A stretch of DNA of 64,000 bases from Neisseria animaloris (GTDB taxonomy: Bacteria > Pseudomonadota > Gammaproteobacteria > Burkholderiales > Neisseriaceae): NCBI RefSeq assembly GCF_900637855.1, contig NZ_LR134440.1, forward strand, positions 1,116,001 to 1,180,000. The letters run 5' to 3'. The notes under the pieces were generated by a model. That model saw nothing but the letters and a program-made list of their open reading frames with translations. It had not been told where the DNA came from and did not search any database. Position numbers and translations under genes: made by a program. Shown in pieces: positions 53,805-63,276 of the stretch. Each line of letters opens with the position of its first letter. Position 1 is the stretch's first letter.

Positions 53805-55232
53805 TTATAAAGTCAGGGAACCATTGGCCAACCCTGCTGCAGCCACTATGGCACCAATTACCACCACTGCAAAATAAAATTTTTCTACGTTAGTGAAAAC
53901 AAGTTGTTTGTTTTCAAGCCTTGCTTTGATATAAAGGATAGCACCGGGCGCATACAGCAAAGCAGACAACAGCAAGTATTTCACGCCTGCAGCATACAGA
54001 AGCCACACACTATAAGTGACTGCAATTGCACCGATTAATATATCTTTACTGCGTTGGGTGTCATTAACTTCGTATCCCTCGCCACGTACCGCAATCATGA
54101 CCGCATACACTGTTGAAAAGAAATACGGCATCAGAATCATGGAAGTAGCCAAATAGAGCAAATCCAAATAAGAACTGCTGGAAAACAGGGTAATAATCAG
54201 AAAAGCTTGAATTGAAATATTTGACACCCACAGCGCGTTCGCAGGCACACCGTTTTTATTTTCTTTATGAAAGAAAGCCGGCATTGTTTTATCTTTAGAC
54301 GCAGAATAAAGAATTTCACCGCACAGCAAAGTCCAAGATAACAAGGCTCCTGCCAAAGAAATAATCAACCCGATGGAAATAAATGCCGCCCCCCAAGAAC
54401 CAACCACATGCTCCAACACATAAGCCATAGACGGGTTTTTTAAAGCGGCCAGTTCAGGTTGGGTCATAACGCCGGCCGACAACACATTAACCATGACCAA
54501 TAATGAAAGCACCCCGATAAAGCCCAGCACGGTGGCTTTACCCACATCCGAACGCCGCTCGGCACGGGCGGAATATACGCTGGCACCTTCGATACCGATG
54601 AATACCCAAACCGTTACCAACATCATGCTTTTAACTTGGTTCATTACGCTACCCAGTTCGACATTGCCCTGCCCCCAGAAATCGGTAGTGAAAATATCCA
54701 TTTTGAAGGCAACACCGGTTAACGCGATAAATGTAAGTAATGGCACTACTTTGGCAATAGTAGTGATAAGGTTGATAAAAGCTGCTTCTTTAATACCGCG
54801 CAACACTAAAGCATGCACACACCATAGCAGGATAGATGCGGCAATTATTGCCGCAGTGGTATTTCCTTCACCGAAAGCAGGGAAAAAATAGCCCAAAGTG
54901 CCGAACAGCAATACCAAATAACTAACGTTGCCGATCCAGGCACTGATCCAATAACCCCAAGCCGAAGAAAACCCCAAGTAGTCGCCGAATCCCGCTTTTG
55001 CATAAGCATACACACCGTTATCCAAATCCGGTTTACGGTTGGCCAATGTTTGGAAAACAAACGCGAGCATCAACATACCGATGGCAGTAACCCCCCAACC
55101 GATCAAAATTGCACCGGCAGCGGCACCGGAAGCCATATTCTGAGGGATAGAAAAAATGCCGCCTCCAACCATGGAGCCGACGACCAATGCGACCAATGAA
55201 CCTAATCGTAATTTTTGTGTGCTGTCAGACAT
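53805..55232 (-). CDS. arcD: Arginine/ornithine antiporter
   Basis: A 475-residue APC-family exchanger with 12-13 helices, bringing in arginine and exporting ornithine. Signatures: LVALVVGSMVGGGIFSIPQN, MMLVTVWVFIGIEGASVYSA and WTLLCGEILYSASKDKTMP. First gene of arcDABC, 50 bases before arcA. AAAAGGAGAG precedes the ATG. Controlled by the FNR-type promoter at 55323-55364. Confidence 0.96.
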   Translation of the reverse strand: MSDSTQKLRLGSLVALVVGSMVGGGIFSIPQNMASGAAAGAILIGWGVTAIGMLMLAFVFQTLANRKPDLDNGVYAYAKAGFGDYLGFSSAWGYWISAWIGNVSYLVLLFGTLGYFFPAFGEGNTTAAIIAASILLWCVHALVLRGIKEAAFINLITTIAKVVPLLTFIALTGVAFKMDIFTTDFWGQGNVELGSVMNQVKSMMLVTVWVFIGIEGASVYSARAERRSDVGKATVLGFIGVLSLLVMVNVLSAGVMTQPELAALKNPSMAYVLEHVVGSWGAAFISIGLIISLAGALLSWTLLCGEILYSASKDKTMPAFFHKENKNGVPANALWVSNISIQAFLIITLFSSSSYLDLLYLATSMILMPYFFSTVYAVMIAVRGEGYEVNDTQRSKDILIGAIAVTYSVWLLYAAGVKYLLLSALLYAPGAILYIKARLENKQLVFTNVEKFYFAVVVIGAIVAAAGLANGSLTL

Positions 55233-55322
55233 TTTGTTACTCTCCTTTTACAGAAGGTTTAAACTGATATTTCTAAAGCAATAATACTAATTTAAATACT
55301 CTAATATCATATTTTAAATACT

Positions 55323-55364
55323 ATTCTAGACCCAATAAAGAAAGAGGCTATTGATTTTGGTCAA
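55323..55364 (-). promoter_or_regulatory. FNR-type class II promoter of arcDABC
   Basis: On the minus strand TTGACCAAAATCAA (55364-55351) is an FNR box with one change from TTGAT-N4-ATCAA. TAGAAT (55328-55323) is a 5/6 -10. The box centre lies 29.5 bases from the first -10 base, exactly the distance seen at aniA. Anaerobic induction of arc is inferred. Confidence 0.78.
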
Positions 55365-55476
55365 AGGTTAGAATTTATGACTTATAGGATGATAAAGCAT
55401 TAGCATTAGTTCCAATAATATCTAAAAGAATTAAAATTTTATAAAAAAACTCTTTGCTTATTCCCCTAAAGTCATG

Positions 55477-55508
55477 CAGGCCGTCTGAAAAGTTTTTCAG
55501 ACGGCCTG
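55477..55508 (-). terminator. DUS hairpin, terminator of the second SDR gene
   Basis: CAGGCCGTCTGAAAA / TTTTCAGACGGCCTG stem, 22 bases past the stop at 55530. Confidence 0.8.
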
Positions 55509-55529
55509 ATTTGATTTATATCTACCCAA

Positions 55530-56291
55530 TTACAATAATGCGTCCGGAGATTCCGGCAAAATCTGCCCCCCATCCACAATCAATGTTTGGCCGGTAATAT
55601 AGGCAGCTTCACGGCTGGCCAGAAAACAAACTGCATAGCCTATGTCTTGCGGTTTACCGAGGGTATGTGTCGGAATGGCCGCCCGCATTTGTGCCAGATA
55701 AGTTTCGCCCTGTGCCTCCAAACCTTCCGTCAAAATGTTACCCGGCATTACGGCATTGATGGTAATGCCGAAACGCGCATACTCAAGTGCCGCACTACGC
55801 ATAAACCCGAGCTGCCCCGCTTTGCTGGCACCGTAATGGCTCCAACCCGGAAAACCGGTAACCGGGCCGGTAATCGACGAAGTAAGCACGATCCGGCCAT
55901 AATTCTGCGGCCTCATTACATTTAAGGCGGCCTGAACGGTAAAAAACGTGCCTTTCAAATTAATGCTGTGGGTTTCATCCCAATCGGCTTCACTCATCTC
56001 GGCCAAGTTTTTTTGCGGGAAAATACCTGTGTTCGAGCACAAAATATCAAGTTTGCCATGCTGCTTCACCACCTGCTCTACCGCATCGCGGCAACTTTGC
56101 TGTGAACGCACATCCAGATACTGATAATATCCGTCCAATGCCGCTGCCGTTTGCTCTCCGTGCTCACGGTCGATATCGGCAATCACAACATTCGCTCCCG
56201 CTTTTTTCAGCACTTCGGCAATGCCTTTACCGATACCTTTGGCACTACCGGTAATTAAAGCCGTTTGGCCGTTCAGGGAAAATAAATTCAT
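55530..56291 (-). CDS. Short-chain dehydrogenase/reductase (FabG-like)
   Basis: A 253-residue classical SDR. Motifs: ALITGSAKGIGKGIAEVL, VVIADIDREHG (Asp favouring NAD), LCSNTGIFPQ (modified NNAG), Ser in VLTSSITGPV and YGASK. The NTG replacement for NAG and CSN are unusual but tolerated. It resembles UcpA-type reductases. AAGGAGACGACG precedes the ATG. Substrate unknown; not in the arc operon because of the hairpin at 55477. Confidence 0.9.
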   Translation of the reverse strand: MNLFSLNGQTALITGSAKGIGKGIAEVLKKAGANVVIADIDREHGEQTAAALDGYYQYLDVRSQQSCRDAVEQVVKQHGKLDILCSNTGIFPQKNLAEMSEADWDETHSINLKGTFFTVQAALNVMRPQNYGRIVLTSSITGPVTGFPGWSHYGASKAGQLGFMRSAALEYARFGITINAVMPGNILTEGLEAQGETYLAQMRAAIPTHTLGKPQDIGYAVCFLASREAAYITGQTLIVDGGQILPESPDALL

Positions 56292-56582
56292 CGTCGTCTC
56301 CTTGCGCTATAAATATTTCTCACAAAATAATCGCTTTTATCTTCTAAGTACTTATCAGAAGTTTAGCACGATCATCCGCAACCATCACAAATACCCAAGC
56401 CTCGGATAACCATATCACCTTATTGATTAATGGCTTGCCGAAGTTAACCCAAGCAATGCGGCAGCACTTCTATAGCGTCATGGCGAAACCCAACCCTTAT
56501 AGCAAGTGAAGGCATCACATCTTACCGACTATGATGCAAACCGATAAAACGGGCCAACCAAGCATTCGGTTTACCTCCAATA
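56292..56582. other. Intergenic region between acnB and the SDR gene
   Basis: Both flanking genes are on the minus strand. The stretch carries the SDR promoter and segments such as GAAACCCAACCC that recall neisserial intergenic repeats, but no coding remnant could be read. Confidence 0.4.
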
Positions 56583-56651
56583 AAAAACGGAATGGTCATC
56601 ACCATTCCGTTTTCAAGACGGCCTCCTCTGGCACAGAGAGGCCGTCTTAAA
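56583..56651 (-). terminator. Tandem terminators of acnB
   Basis: Reading from acnB, a stem built of AGACGGCCTC/GAGGCCGTCT (degenerate uptake sequence ending in TTAA instead of GAAA) comes first. Then AAAACGGAATGGT / ACCATTCCGTTTT follows (56584-56613) with a 4-base loop and T6. Confidence 0.88.
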
Positions 56652-56666
56652 TCTTAAAGATAAACT

Positions 56667-59252
56667 TTACACACTTACTGTTTCGGCCACTTCGTTATAG
56701 CTGTCAATTTCATTAAAATTCATGTAGCGGTAGATTTGGTCGCCCTGCTCGTTGATGATACCGATATTGGCTTGGTATTCCTCAACAGTCGGGATTTTAC
56801 CCAGCTTAGAACAGATCGCTGCCAATTCAGCCGAACCCAAATATACGTTGGTATTTTTACCCAAACGGTTCGGGAAGTTACGGGTTGAAGTAGACATCAC
56901 GGTCGTACCTTCGCGTACTTGTGCTTGGTTACCCATACACAACGAGCAACCGGGCATCTCCATACGCGCACCGGCACGACCCAACACGCCGTAATGGCCT
57001 TCGTTGGTCAGCTCTTGAGCATCCATTTTGGTCGGCGGAGCTACCCACAAGCGTACGGGAATATCGCTCTTGCCTTCCAGCAGTTTGGAAGCCGCACGGA
57101 AGTGGCCGATGTTGGTCATACAAGAACCGATGAACACTTCATCGATTACCGTGCCTGAACGCTCAGACATGAAGCATACGTCATCGGGATCGTTCGGGCA
57201 GGCGATAATCGGTTCTTTAATATCGTCCATATTGATTTCGATAACCGCAGCGTATTCCGCATCTTTGTCCGCTTCCAGCAATTGCGGATTAGCCAACCAT
57301 GCTTCCATGGCTTTGATACGGCGTTCCAAGGTGCGCGGATCTTTATAGCCGTCGGCAATCATGTTCTTCATCAATACAACGTTTGAATTCATGTATTCGA
57401 TGATCGGCTCTTTATTGAGCTTCACAGTACAGCCGGCGGCTGAACGCTCGGCAGAGGCATCAGACAATTCAAACGCTTGTTCGACTTTCAGATCTGGCAA
57501 GCCTTCGATTTCCAAGATGCGGCCGGAGAAGATGTTTTTCTTGCCCGCTTTGGCTACGGTCAGCAAACCTTGTTTAATGGCGTACAGCGGAATCGCATTA
57601 ACCAAATCACGCAGGGTTACGCCCGGTTGCAGTTTGCCGCTGAAGCGTACCAATACAGACTCCGGCATATCCAAAGGCATTACGCCGGTTGCCGCAGCAA
57701 ACGCCACCAAGCCGGAACCTGCGGGGAAAGAAATACCCAACGGGAAGCGGGTGTGCGAGTCACCGCCGGTGCCGACAGTATCGGGCAGCAGCAAGCGGTT
57801 CAGCCATGAGTGGATGACACCATCGCCCGGACGTAAAGACACGCCTCCACGGGTAGAGATAAACTCAGGCAGTTCTTTATGGGTTTTTACGTCAACCGGT
57901 TTCGGATAAGCGGCGGTATGACAGAAAGACTGCATCACTAAGTCGGCAGAGAAGCCCAAGCAAGCCAAGTCTTTCAGCTCGTCGCGGGTCATCGGGCCGG
58001 TGGTATCTTGAGAGCCGACGGTGGTCATGCGCGGTTCGCAATAAGTACCCGGACGCACGCCTTGACCTTCAGGCAAGCCGCAGGCACGGCCGACCATTTT
58101 TTGAGCCAAAGTGAAACCTGCTTTGCTTTCGGCAGGCGCTTGCGGCAAGCGGAATTCGGTAGATGCGGGCAAGCCTAAAGCTTCGCGGGCTTTGGCGGTC
58201 AGGCCGCGACCGATAATCAGGTTGATACGGCCGCCGGCTTGTACTTCGTCGAGCAATACTTGTGATTTCAATTGGAATTCGGCAACGGTTTCGCCGTTTT
58301 TCACGATTTTGCCTTCGTAAGGCAGGATGTCGACTACATCGCCCATTTTCAGTTGCGATACGTCAACCTCAATCGGCAACGCGCCGGAGTCTTCTTGGGT
58401 GTTGAAGAAAATCGGTGCGATTTTGCCGCCCAAGCATATGCCGCCGTAACGTTTGTTCGGCACGAAAGGAATGTCCAAACCGGTATGCCAAATAACGGAG
58501 TTGGTAGCGGATTTACGGGAAGAACCGGTACCGACTACGTCGCCCACATAAGCAACGGGATGGCCTTTGGCTTTCAATTCTTCCAGCAGTTTGATGGGGC
58601 CGACTTCGCCGGGTTTGTCGGGATTGATGCCGTCGCGCGGATTTTTCAGCATCGCCAAAGCGTGCAGCGGGATGTCGGGGCGGCTCCATGCGTCGGGCGC
58701 AGGTGAAAGGTCGTCGGTATTGGTTTCGCCGTCTACTTTAAATACGGTAACGGTGATTTTTTCGGGTACTTTTTCGCGAGAAGTGAACCATTCGGCATTG
58801 GCCCAAGATTCCAATACGGCTTTGGCGTGTTCGTTGCCTTTTTGGGCTTTTTCTTCCACATCGTGGAAAGAATCGAACATCAGCAGGGTGTGTTTTAAGC
58901 CTTCTGCGGCAATCGGAGCCAGTTTGTCGTTATCGAGAAGCTCAATCAGCGGATGGATGTTGTAGCCGCCGAGCATGGTGCCCAAAAGTTCGATTGCATA
59001 TTCGGGAGAAACCAGCGGGCTGGTTACGCTGCCTTCGGCAACGGCGGCAAGGAAAGATGCTTTCACTTTGGAGGCATCGTCCACACCGGGCGGCACGCGG
59101 TTGGCAAGCAAATCTACCAGAAACTCACCTTCGCCTGCGGGCGGGTTTTTCAGCAATTCTACCAAATCGGCGGTTTGCTGTGCTGTGAGCGGGAGGGCGG
59201 GAATGCCCAGAGCTTCGCGCTCTGCGGCGGCTTTGCGATAGGCTTCTAACAT
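56667..59252 (-). CDS. acnB: Bifunctional aconitate hydratase 2 / 2-methylisocitrate dehydratase
   Basis: An 861-residue [4Fe-4S] enzyme of the TCA cycle (citrate to isocitrate). The N-terminal HEAT-like domain ([20 protein letters not shown]) is specific to AcnB. Cluster cysteines are in [12 protein letters not shown] and [14 protein letters not shown] (third in the earlier [10 protein letters not shown] region is not the ligand; ligand assignment by position). [20 protein letters not shown] and [16 protein letters not shown] are also conserved. AAGGAACAAAGAG precedes the ATG. The 3' end of the message has tandem terminators. Confidence 0.97.
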   Translation of the reverse strand: MLEAYRKAAAEREALGIPALPLTAQQTADLVELLKNPPAGEGEFLVDLLANRVPPGVDDASKVKASFLAAVAEGSVTSPLVSPEYAIELLGTMLGGYNIHPLIELLDNDKLAPIAAEGLKHTLLMFDSFHDVEEKAQKGNEHAKAVLESWANAEWFTSREKVPEKITVTVFKVDGETNTDDLSPAPDAWSRPDIPLHALAMLKNPRDGINPDKPGEVGPIKLLEELKAKGHPVAYVGDVVGTGSSRKSATNSVIWHTGLDIPFVPNKRYGGICLGGKIAPIFFNTQEDSGALPIEVDVSQLKMGDVVDILPYEGKIVKNGETVAEFQLKSQVLLDEVQAGGRINLIIGRGLTAKAREALGLPASTEFRLPQAPAESKAGFTLAQKMVGRACGLPEGQGVRPGTYCEPRMTTVGSQDTTGPMTRDELKDLACLGFSADLVMQSFCHTAAYPKPVDVKTHKELPEFISTRGGVSLRPGDGVIHSWLNRLLLPDTVGTGGDSHTRFPLGISFPAGSGLVAFAAATGVMPLDMPESVLVRFSGKLQPGVTLRDLVNAIPLYAIKQGLLTVAKAGKKNIFSGRILEIEGLPDLKVEQAFELSDASAERSAAGCTVKLNKEPIIEYMNSNVVLMKNMIADGYKDPRTLERRIKAMEAWLANPQLLEADKDAEYAAVIEINMDDIKEPIIACPNDPDDVCFMSERSGTVIDEVFIGSCMTNIGHFRAASKLLEGKSDIPVRLWVAPPTKMDAQELTNEGHYGVLGRAGARMEMPGCSLCMGNQAQVREGTTVMSTSTRNFPNRLGKNTNVYLGSAELAAICSKLGKIPTVEEYQANIGIINEQGDQIYRYMNFNEIDSYNEVAETVSV

Positions 59253-59576
59253 CTCTTTGTTCCTTATAATAATGGTTTTTCTTTTATGTTTTACTGCGAT
59301 GTAGTACGCAGTAGTCGGTTAATCATAAACTAAATCGGTACAAATAGGAACTTCCTTTTTATGTATGCCTAACGACCTCTATTGGTAGCATTGAGCCTTT
59401 ATAAAAGCCTGAAAATATATACGTAATTCAAGGCAGAGCAACACAGAAAATGCAGCAATTGCTCTTCATGGCAAACAAGAAAATAAACGGTACACCATGC
59501 GAAAATATGTACTGCTCGGATCTTTAGTAAAAATCTCAATCTATACAGGAACGCTTACACTCGATAGTCATGATAA
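59253..59576. other. Intergenic region between pgaD and acnB
   Basis: About 320 bases with the acnB promoter region. TCAAGGCAGAGCAACACAG near 59428 weakly resembles the repeat at 27025-27043. No coding or RNA gene recognised. Confidence 0.4.
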
Positions 59577-59606
59577 AGGCCGTCTGAAAATATTTTCAGA
59601 CGGCCT
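59577..59606 (-). terminator. DUS hairpin terminator of the pga operon
   Basis: AGGCCGTCTGAAAA / TTTTCAGACGGCCT with a 2-base loop, 16 bases past pgaD. Confidence 0.82.
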
Positions 59607-59622
59607 CCTTAATAATATCCAA

Positions 59623-59910
59623 TCAAGAAAATTTATTTCTTGTAACGCAAATAGACCAAATCAGCAGGATATTCAGTTGGACGAGTACAAAAGCGACAGA
59701 TGCTTTAAGTAGGTCTGCCAGTGTCCACGTTCCGATAACAGGGTTATACAACAAGACTCGATGGTCATTGACAATAAAATAAGCAGTTAAAAACCATAAT
59801 ACCCACGTTATCGTGAAAATCAATAAACTTTTAGTACTGATAGTAAGGTTGACATTACGTGCCTTGTTGATAATCATCAATTCGCGTAAGTCTTGTGCCT
59901 GTTCTCTCAT
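59623..59910 (-). CDS. pgaD: PgaD-like small membrane protein
   Basis: A 95-residue protein with two membrane helices (SLLIFTITWVLWFLTAYFIV and LADLLKASVAFVLVQLNILL), the arrangement of PgaD, which partners with the PgaC synthase and binds cyclic di-GMP in E. coli. It is shorter than the E. coli protein (137 residues), mostly in the tail. The start at 59910 follows AAAGGAGAAG; it is 32 bases past the pgaC stop. Sequence identity is low; position in the operon is the main evidence. Confidence 0.8.
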   Translation of the reverse strand: MREQAQDLRELMIINKARNVNLTISTKSLLIFTITWVLWFLTAYFIVNDHRVLLYNPVIGTWTLADLLKASVAFVLVQLNILLIWSICVTRNKFS

Positions 59911-59941
59911 ATATACTTCTCCTTTCTCTATGCCATACGGC

Positions 59942-61168
59942 TCACTGCACACCGCGATCAGGGCTTATCCAAGTAGCTTTTCTCCGTTTGTCGCGCAAAA
60001 GTGCTTTCGGAAAACCATGCATCAAGGTAATGCTGTTAATCAGCCAAAAAGCATAGGGATACCAAATACAACTGATAAAGTAGCGCAACAGCTTTCTTTC
60101 ATAACGGCTATCAATAAACATGCTCACGGAAAACTGCAAAATAAACATCATGAAGGTAATCAAACTTGTTACTTTAATGAGTGTGAAATTAGAGTTACCG
60201 GCAACAAAATACTCAAAAATGTGTTGCAGAGTAAAAGCGAATAGGGAATACGCCCAAATCAAAGTAATAAAATATTCGAAATACAAAGGCCACAAACGGG
60301 CATTTTTCAATTGCCACACACTTTTGAAATATTTCAAAATAACTTCTGCACCACCTTGTGCCCAACGCAAACGCTGCCGGTATAAACCGCGCACGGTTTC
60401 GGGCATCAGTACCCAGCAGAGTGCCCTCGGTTCGTAAGCAATGTTGTATCCGGCAATTTGAGTCTTCCAACTGATATCGATATCGTCGGTAATCATGTTG
60501 TCGCTCCAACCACCGATACGTCTCAACACATCTTTGCGGATACACATAATCACACCGGATACGGTAAACAATGTACCCACCACACTTTGTGATCGTTTAA
60601 TCAAACCGATGATGGAACTGAATTCCGCCACTTGGAGTTTCCCCAACACAGTACTGCGGTTGCGCACCCGCGGATTACCGGTTACCGCACCCAGATCGGG
60701 GTTGTCTTCCAAATTCTGAATCATGTATTCAATAGCGCTGTAATCAAGAATGGCATCGCCGTCAATACCTACTATGTATTTACCTGCCGCATGGCGTGCA
60801 CCATTATTCATAGCAGATGCTTTTCCACCGTTCGGTTGGTCGATGACAACGATTTTTTCAGCTTCATTTGCCCATTTTTGAATAATGCTCAATGTATTGT
60901 CGGTACTGCCGTCATTGATGAAAATTAATTCATAGTTGGGATAAGTCAGGTTAAGCAGGTGAGGAATAGATGTATCGAGATTATCTGCCTCGTTGTAACA
61001 AGGAATCAGCACACTCACCATAGGAGCGTGTTCCTGAAACATGAATTCAGGTTCGTCAGTACGATTTTCCCAAAATAAAAAATAAAAAATGCCGGAAATC
61101 GTCCAATACACGGCCATAACGCCGGGATACAGCATGACAAATATGGCTAAATAATCGTGCCAGTTCAT
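59942..61168 (-). CDS. pgaC: Poly-beta-1,6-N-acetyl-D-glucosamine synthase
   Basis: A 408-residue processive GT2 enzyme of the inner membrane that polymerises UDP-GlcNAc. Motifs: VSVLIPCYNEADNLDTSI, FINDGSTDNT, VGIDGDAILD, TDDIDISWK and the QxxRW box in RQRLRWAQGG. N-terminal (AIFVMLYPGVMAVYWTISGI) and C-terminal helices frame the catalytic domain. No obvious ribosome site immediately before the ATG. A DUS hairpin separates it from pgaB upstream. Confidence 0.95.
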   Translation of the reverse strand: MNWHDYLAIFVMLYPGVMAVYWTISGIFYFLFWENRTDEPEFMFQEHAPMVSVLIPCYNEADNLDTSIPHLLNLTYPNYELIFINDGSTDNTLSIIQKWANEAEKIVVIDQPNGGKASAMNNGARHAAGKYIVGIDGDAILDYSAIEYMIQNLEDNPDLGAVTGNPRVRNRSTVLGKLQVAEFSSIIGLIKRSQSVVGTLFTVSGVIMCIRKDVLRRIGGWSDNMITDDIDISWKTQIAGYNIAYEPRALCWVLMPETVRGLYRQRLRWAQGGAEVILKYFKSVWQLKNARLWPLYFEYFITLIWAYSLFAFTLQHIFEYFVAGNSNFTLIKVTSLITFMMFILQFSVSMFIDSRYERKLLRYFISCIWYPYAFWLINSITLMHGFPKALLRDKRRKATWISPDRGVQ

Positions 61169-61222
61169 TTAGATTTATTTACTTTCAAACTTTGTTGCCA
61201 ATTATTGATGTGCTTGTTCAGG

Positions 61223-61259
61223 ATTTTTCAGACGGCCTACTGAGAGGCCGTCTGAAAAT
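61223..61259 (-). terminator. DUS hairpin between pgaB and pgaC
   Basis: TTTTCAGACGGCCT (61225-61238) / AGGCCGTCTGAAAA (61245-61258) around 6 bases, starting at the pgaB stop. It could give more pgaAB than pgaCD transcript. Confidence 0.75.
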
Positions 61260-63188
61260 TTAGTGTTGAACTGAAAATACAGGTTTTATAGCCTTCAATG
61301 CCGGTCGGTTATGGAGGAAACCATCGGGACGATAAGCAATATTACGCACCCCCTCTTTCTTCAATGCGTCAACCCAAGACACGATTTCTTTATCAGGAAC
61401 AGGCTGTTTGGTGTGCCAATTTCTGGTTTGCAAATCAAACACTGTTTTATCTAAAGGAACATTGCTGTTTTTCACATTTTGGGTCAATCTTGCCAGCCAA
61501 CTTGCCGCATCTTTACCAGTAATCAGTTTGTCACTTTCCAGATAAGGCATGGCCATAATGGCCGTGTAAGTGTAGTGATTAGTAAATTTAGGCAGACTTT
61601 GGGCAAACCATTTTTGCGTATCCGGTTGCATGATCAGGTTTGCATTCAGACTGCGGACAGTTTTCATTTCATTGGTACTGTTAAGACTGTATTTCAGTGC
61701 AGACTTTTTAAGTAGATCTGAATAGCGGATCAAATCATCACTCTTCCGTTCTGCTTCCTGCAATAATTGCTCTTTGCTGCGTTTACCTTGTGCAACCTGA
61801 CCTTCATAATCCGTTAAGAAACCATCGTCATGGAATACCATTCCGTGGAAACGGCTGCTGAAAGCCAAATCTTCATAAATCTCGGTAACGGCACGGCGGC
61901 TCTTTTCACTGTAAGGGGAAAGGCGCAAATAATGGTTTTTGCTCGGCTCACCGGTACGGCTGTCGGTAACGTAGTCATAACCTTTACCTAAATCAAAGGC
62001 CATCATCGGCATCCATGCATATACCTTAACGTTAGAGCGGGTAATTAGCTGCCATGCCACACGACTGAACAAATCTGCCTTCATCTTAATATGGCGGTTA
62101 GGAAAATACACGGCCTCGGCCACACCGTTACCGTCTTCATCGGAGAAAGCCTGCAAATAAACGGTGGTAATGCCCAGCTTATAAACACGCTCAATCAACT
62201 TATCATAATTGCGCTCCAATTTAGCCGGGTCCGGATCATAAAGAGAATCCAAATTAATATGTACAGCACGTTGGTGTGGGGGTTGGAATGATGTGCCGTC
62301 CAAGTAAGCTTTCATTACACCGAAATCAGTTTCAGTATCAATTAAAGCACGTCCTACACTTTGTTGGTCGGGGGTATTCAATTTGTCATCGAACAAAGTG
62401 AAGTCATTTTCCAAACCTACACTGCGGGCAATTCTTTGGGCTGTTTGGTTAAATTGACCGTAAGGCCACACCAATACATTAGGCCGGACTCCCGTACGCT
62501 GTTCGATCACATCTACAGAACGCTTCAAATCGGTATAAATCCGCTTCTCATACTGGGCAGGTGTTTCATAGCGGCCGTTTTTGTACATTGGAAACATAGC
62601 GGCAAACTGCGATCCATATGGGTTACCGGGATTGCCATGATGCAGGTCGTGAGTGTGCGAGGCAATTTCCACCAATCCGCTCTTCTGCATTTCACGCACC
62701 TGTTCCCAAGTAAGGAAAGCGGAACGGGGTAATTTTTTACTGCCATAAGAAATCTGACCGTTTGGTGGGATTTCCAGCCAGCTGGTAACCAATGCGAATA
62801 CGGCAGGATAGTTATAAGCCTTCAGCAATGGATAGATTTTGGTATAAAAGCTGATATAACCGTCATCAAAGGTAAGCAATACCGGTTTCTCTGGCAATTT
62901 TCCGCGCCCGTTTCGGGCATCTTCAATTTGTTTCCAACTCACCGGTGTATAACCATTGTCACGTAACCAGTTAAAATGTGCCGTCAACCGTTGTACTGTA
63001 ATGGTTTGAGGAAAATACTGTCGCTTCAACTCACCTTTTAATTCCTTTTCCTCCTCCGTTTTAATCACCGGAGCGGTTTCATCAATAACATCGTGATAAC
63101 ACATCACACCATAACGCAGGTCGGCTGCATGGGAAGCACTCAACCCCAAAGCAAAAATCAGACCGGATAACAGGCTTTTGTATTTCAT
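61260..63188 (-). CDS. pgaB: Poly-beta-1,6-N-acetyl-D-glucosamine N-deacetylase
   Basis: A 642-residue periplasmic/outer membrane enzyme. The signal peptide (LLSGLIFALGLSASHA) lacks a lipobox Cys, in contrast to lipoprotein PgaB of E. coli. Residues about 25-270 are a polysaccharide deacetylase (VMCYHDVID, VLLTFDDGYISFY, EIASHTHDLHH), and residues about 310-630 are the GH153-type hydrolase (INLDSLYDPDPAKLERNYDK, MVFHDDGFLTDYEG). It partially deacetylates the polymer so PgaA can export it. AACATTAATTATG gives a poor ribosome site. Confidence 0.95.
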   Translation of the reverse strand: MKYKSLLSGLIFALGLSASHAADLRYGVMCYHDVIDETAPVIKTEEEKELKGELKRQYFPQTITVQRLTAHFNWLRDNGYTPVSWKQIEDARNGRGKLPEKPVLLTFDDGYISFYTKIYPLLKAYNYPAVFALVTSWLEIPPNGQISYGSKKLPRSAFLTWEQVREMQKSGLVEIASHTHDLHHGNPGNPYGSQFAAMFPMYKNGRYETPAQYEKRIYTDLKRSVDVIEQRTGVRPNVLVWPYGQFNQTAQRIARSVGLENDFTLFDDKLNTPDQQSVGRALIDTETDFGVMKAYLDGTSFQPPHQRAVHINLDSLYDPDPAKLERNYDKLIERVYKLGITTVYLQAFSDEDGNGVAEAVYFPNRHIKMKADLFSRVAWQLITRSNVKVYAWMPMMAFDLGKGYDYVTDSRTGEPSKNHYLRLSPYSEKSRRAVTEIYEDLAFSSRFHGMVFHDDGFLTDYEGQVAQGKRSKEQLLQEAERKSDDLIRYSDLLKKSALKYSLNSTNEMKTVRSLNANLIMQPDTQKWFAQSLPKFTNHYTYTAIMAMPYLESDKLITGKDAASWLARLTQNVKNSNVPLDKTVFDLQTRNWHTKQPVPDKEIVSWVDALKKEGVRNIAYRPDGFLHNRPALKAIKPVFSVQH

Positions 63189-63276
63189 AATTAATGTTCT
63201 GTATCGTTAAATTAACTGAAACAAAATGGTCACTTCAGGCGGCATCCACTCTTTCGAAAAAGGCCGTCTGAAACAT

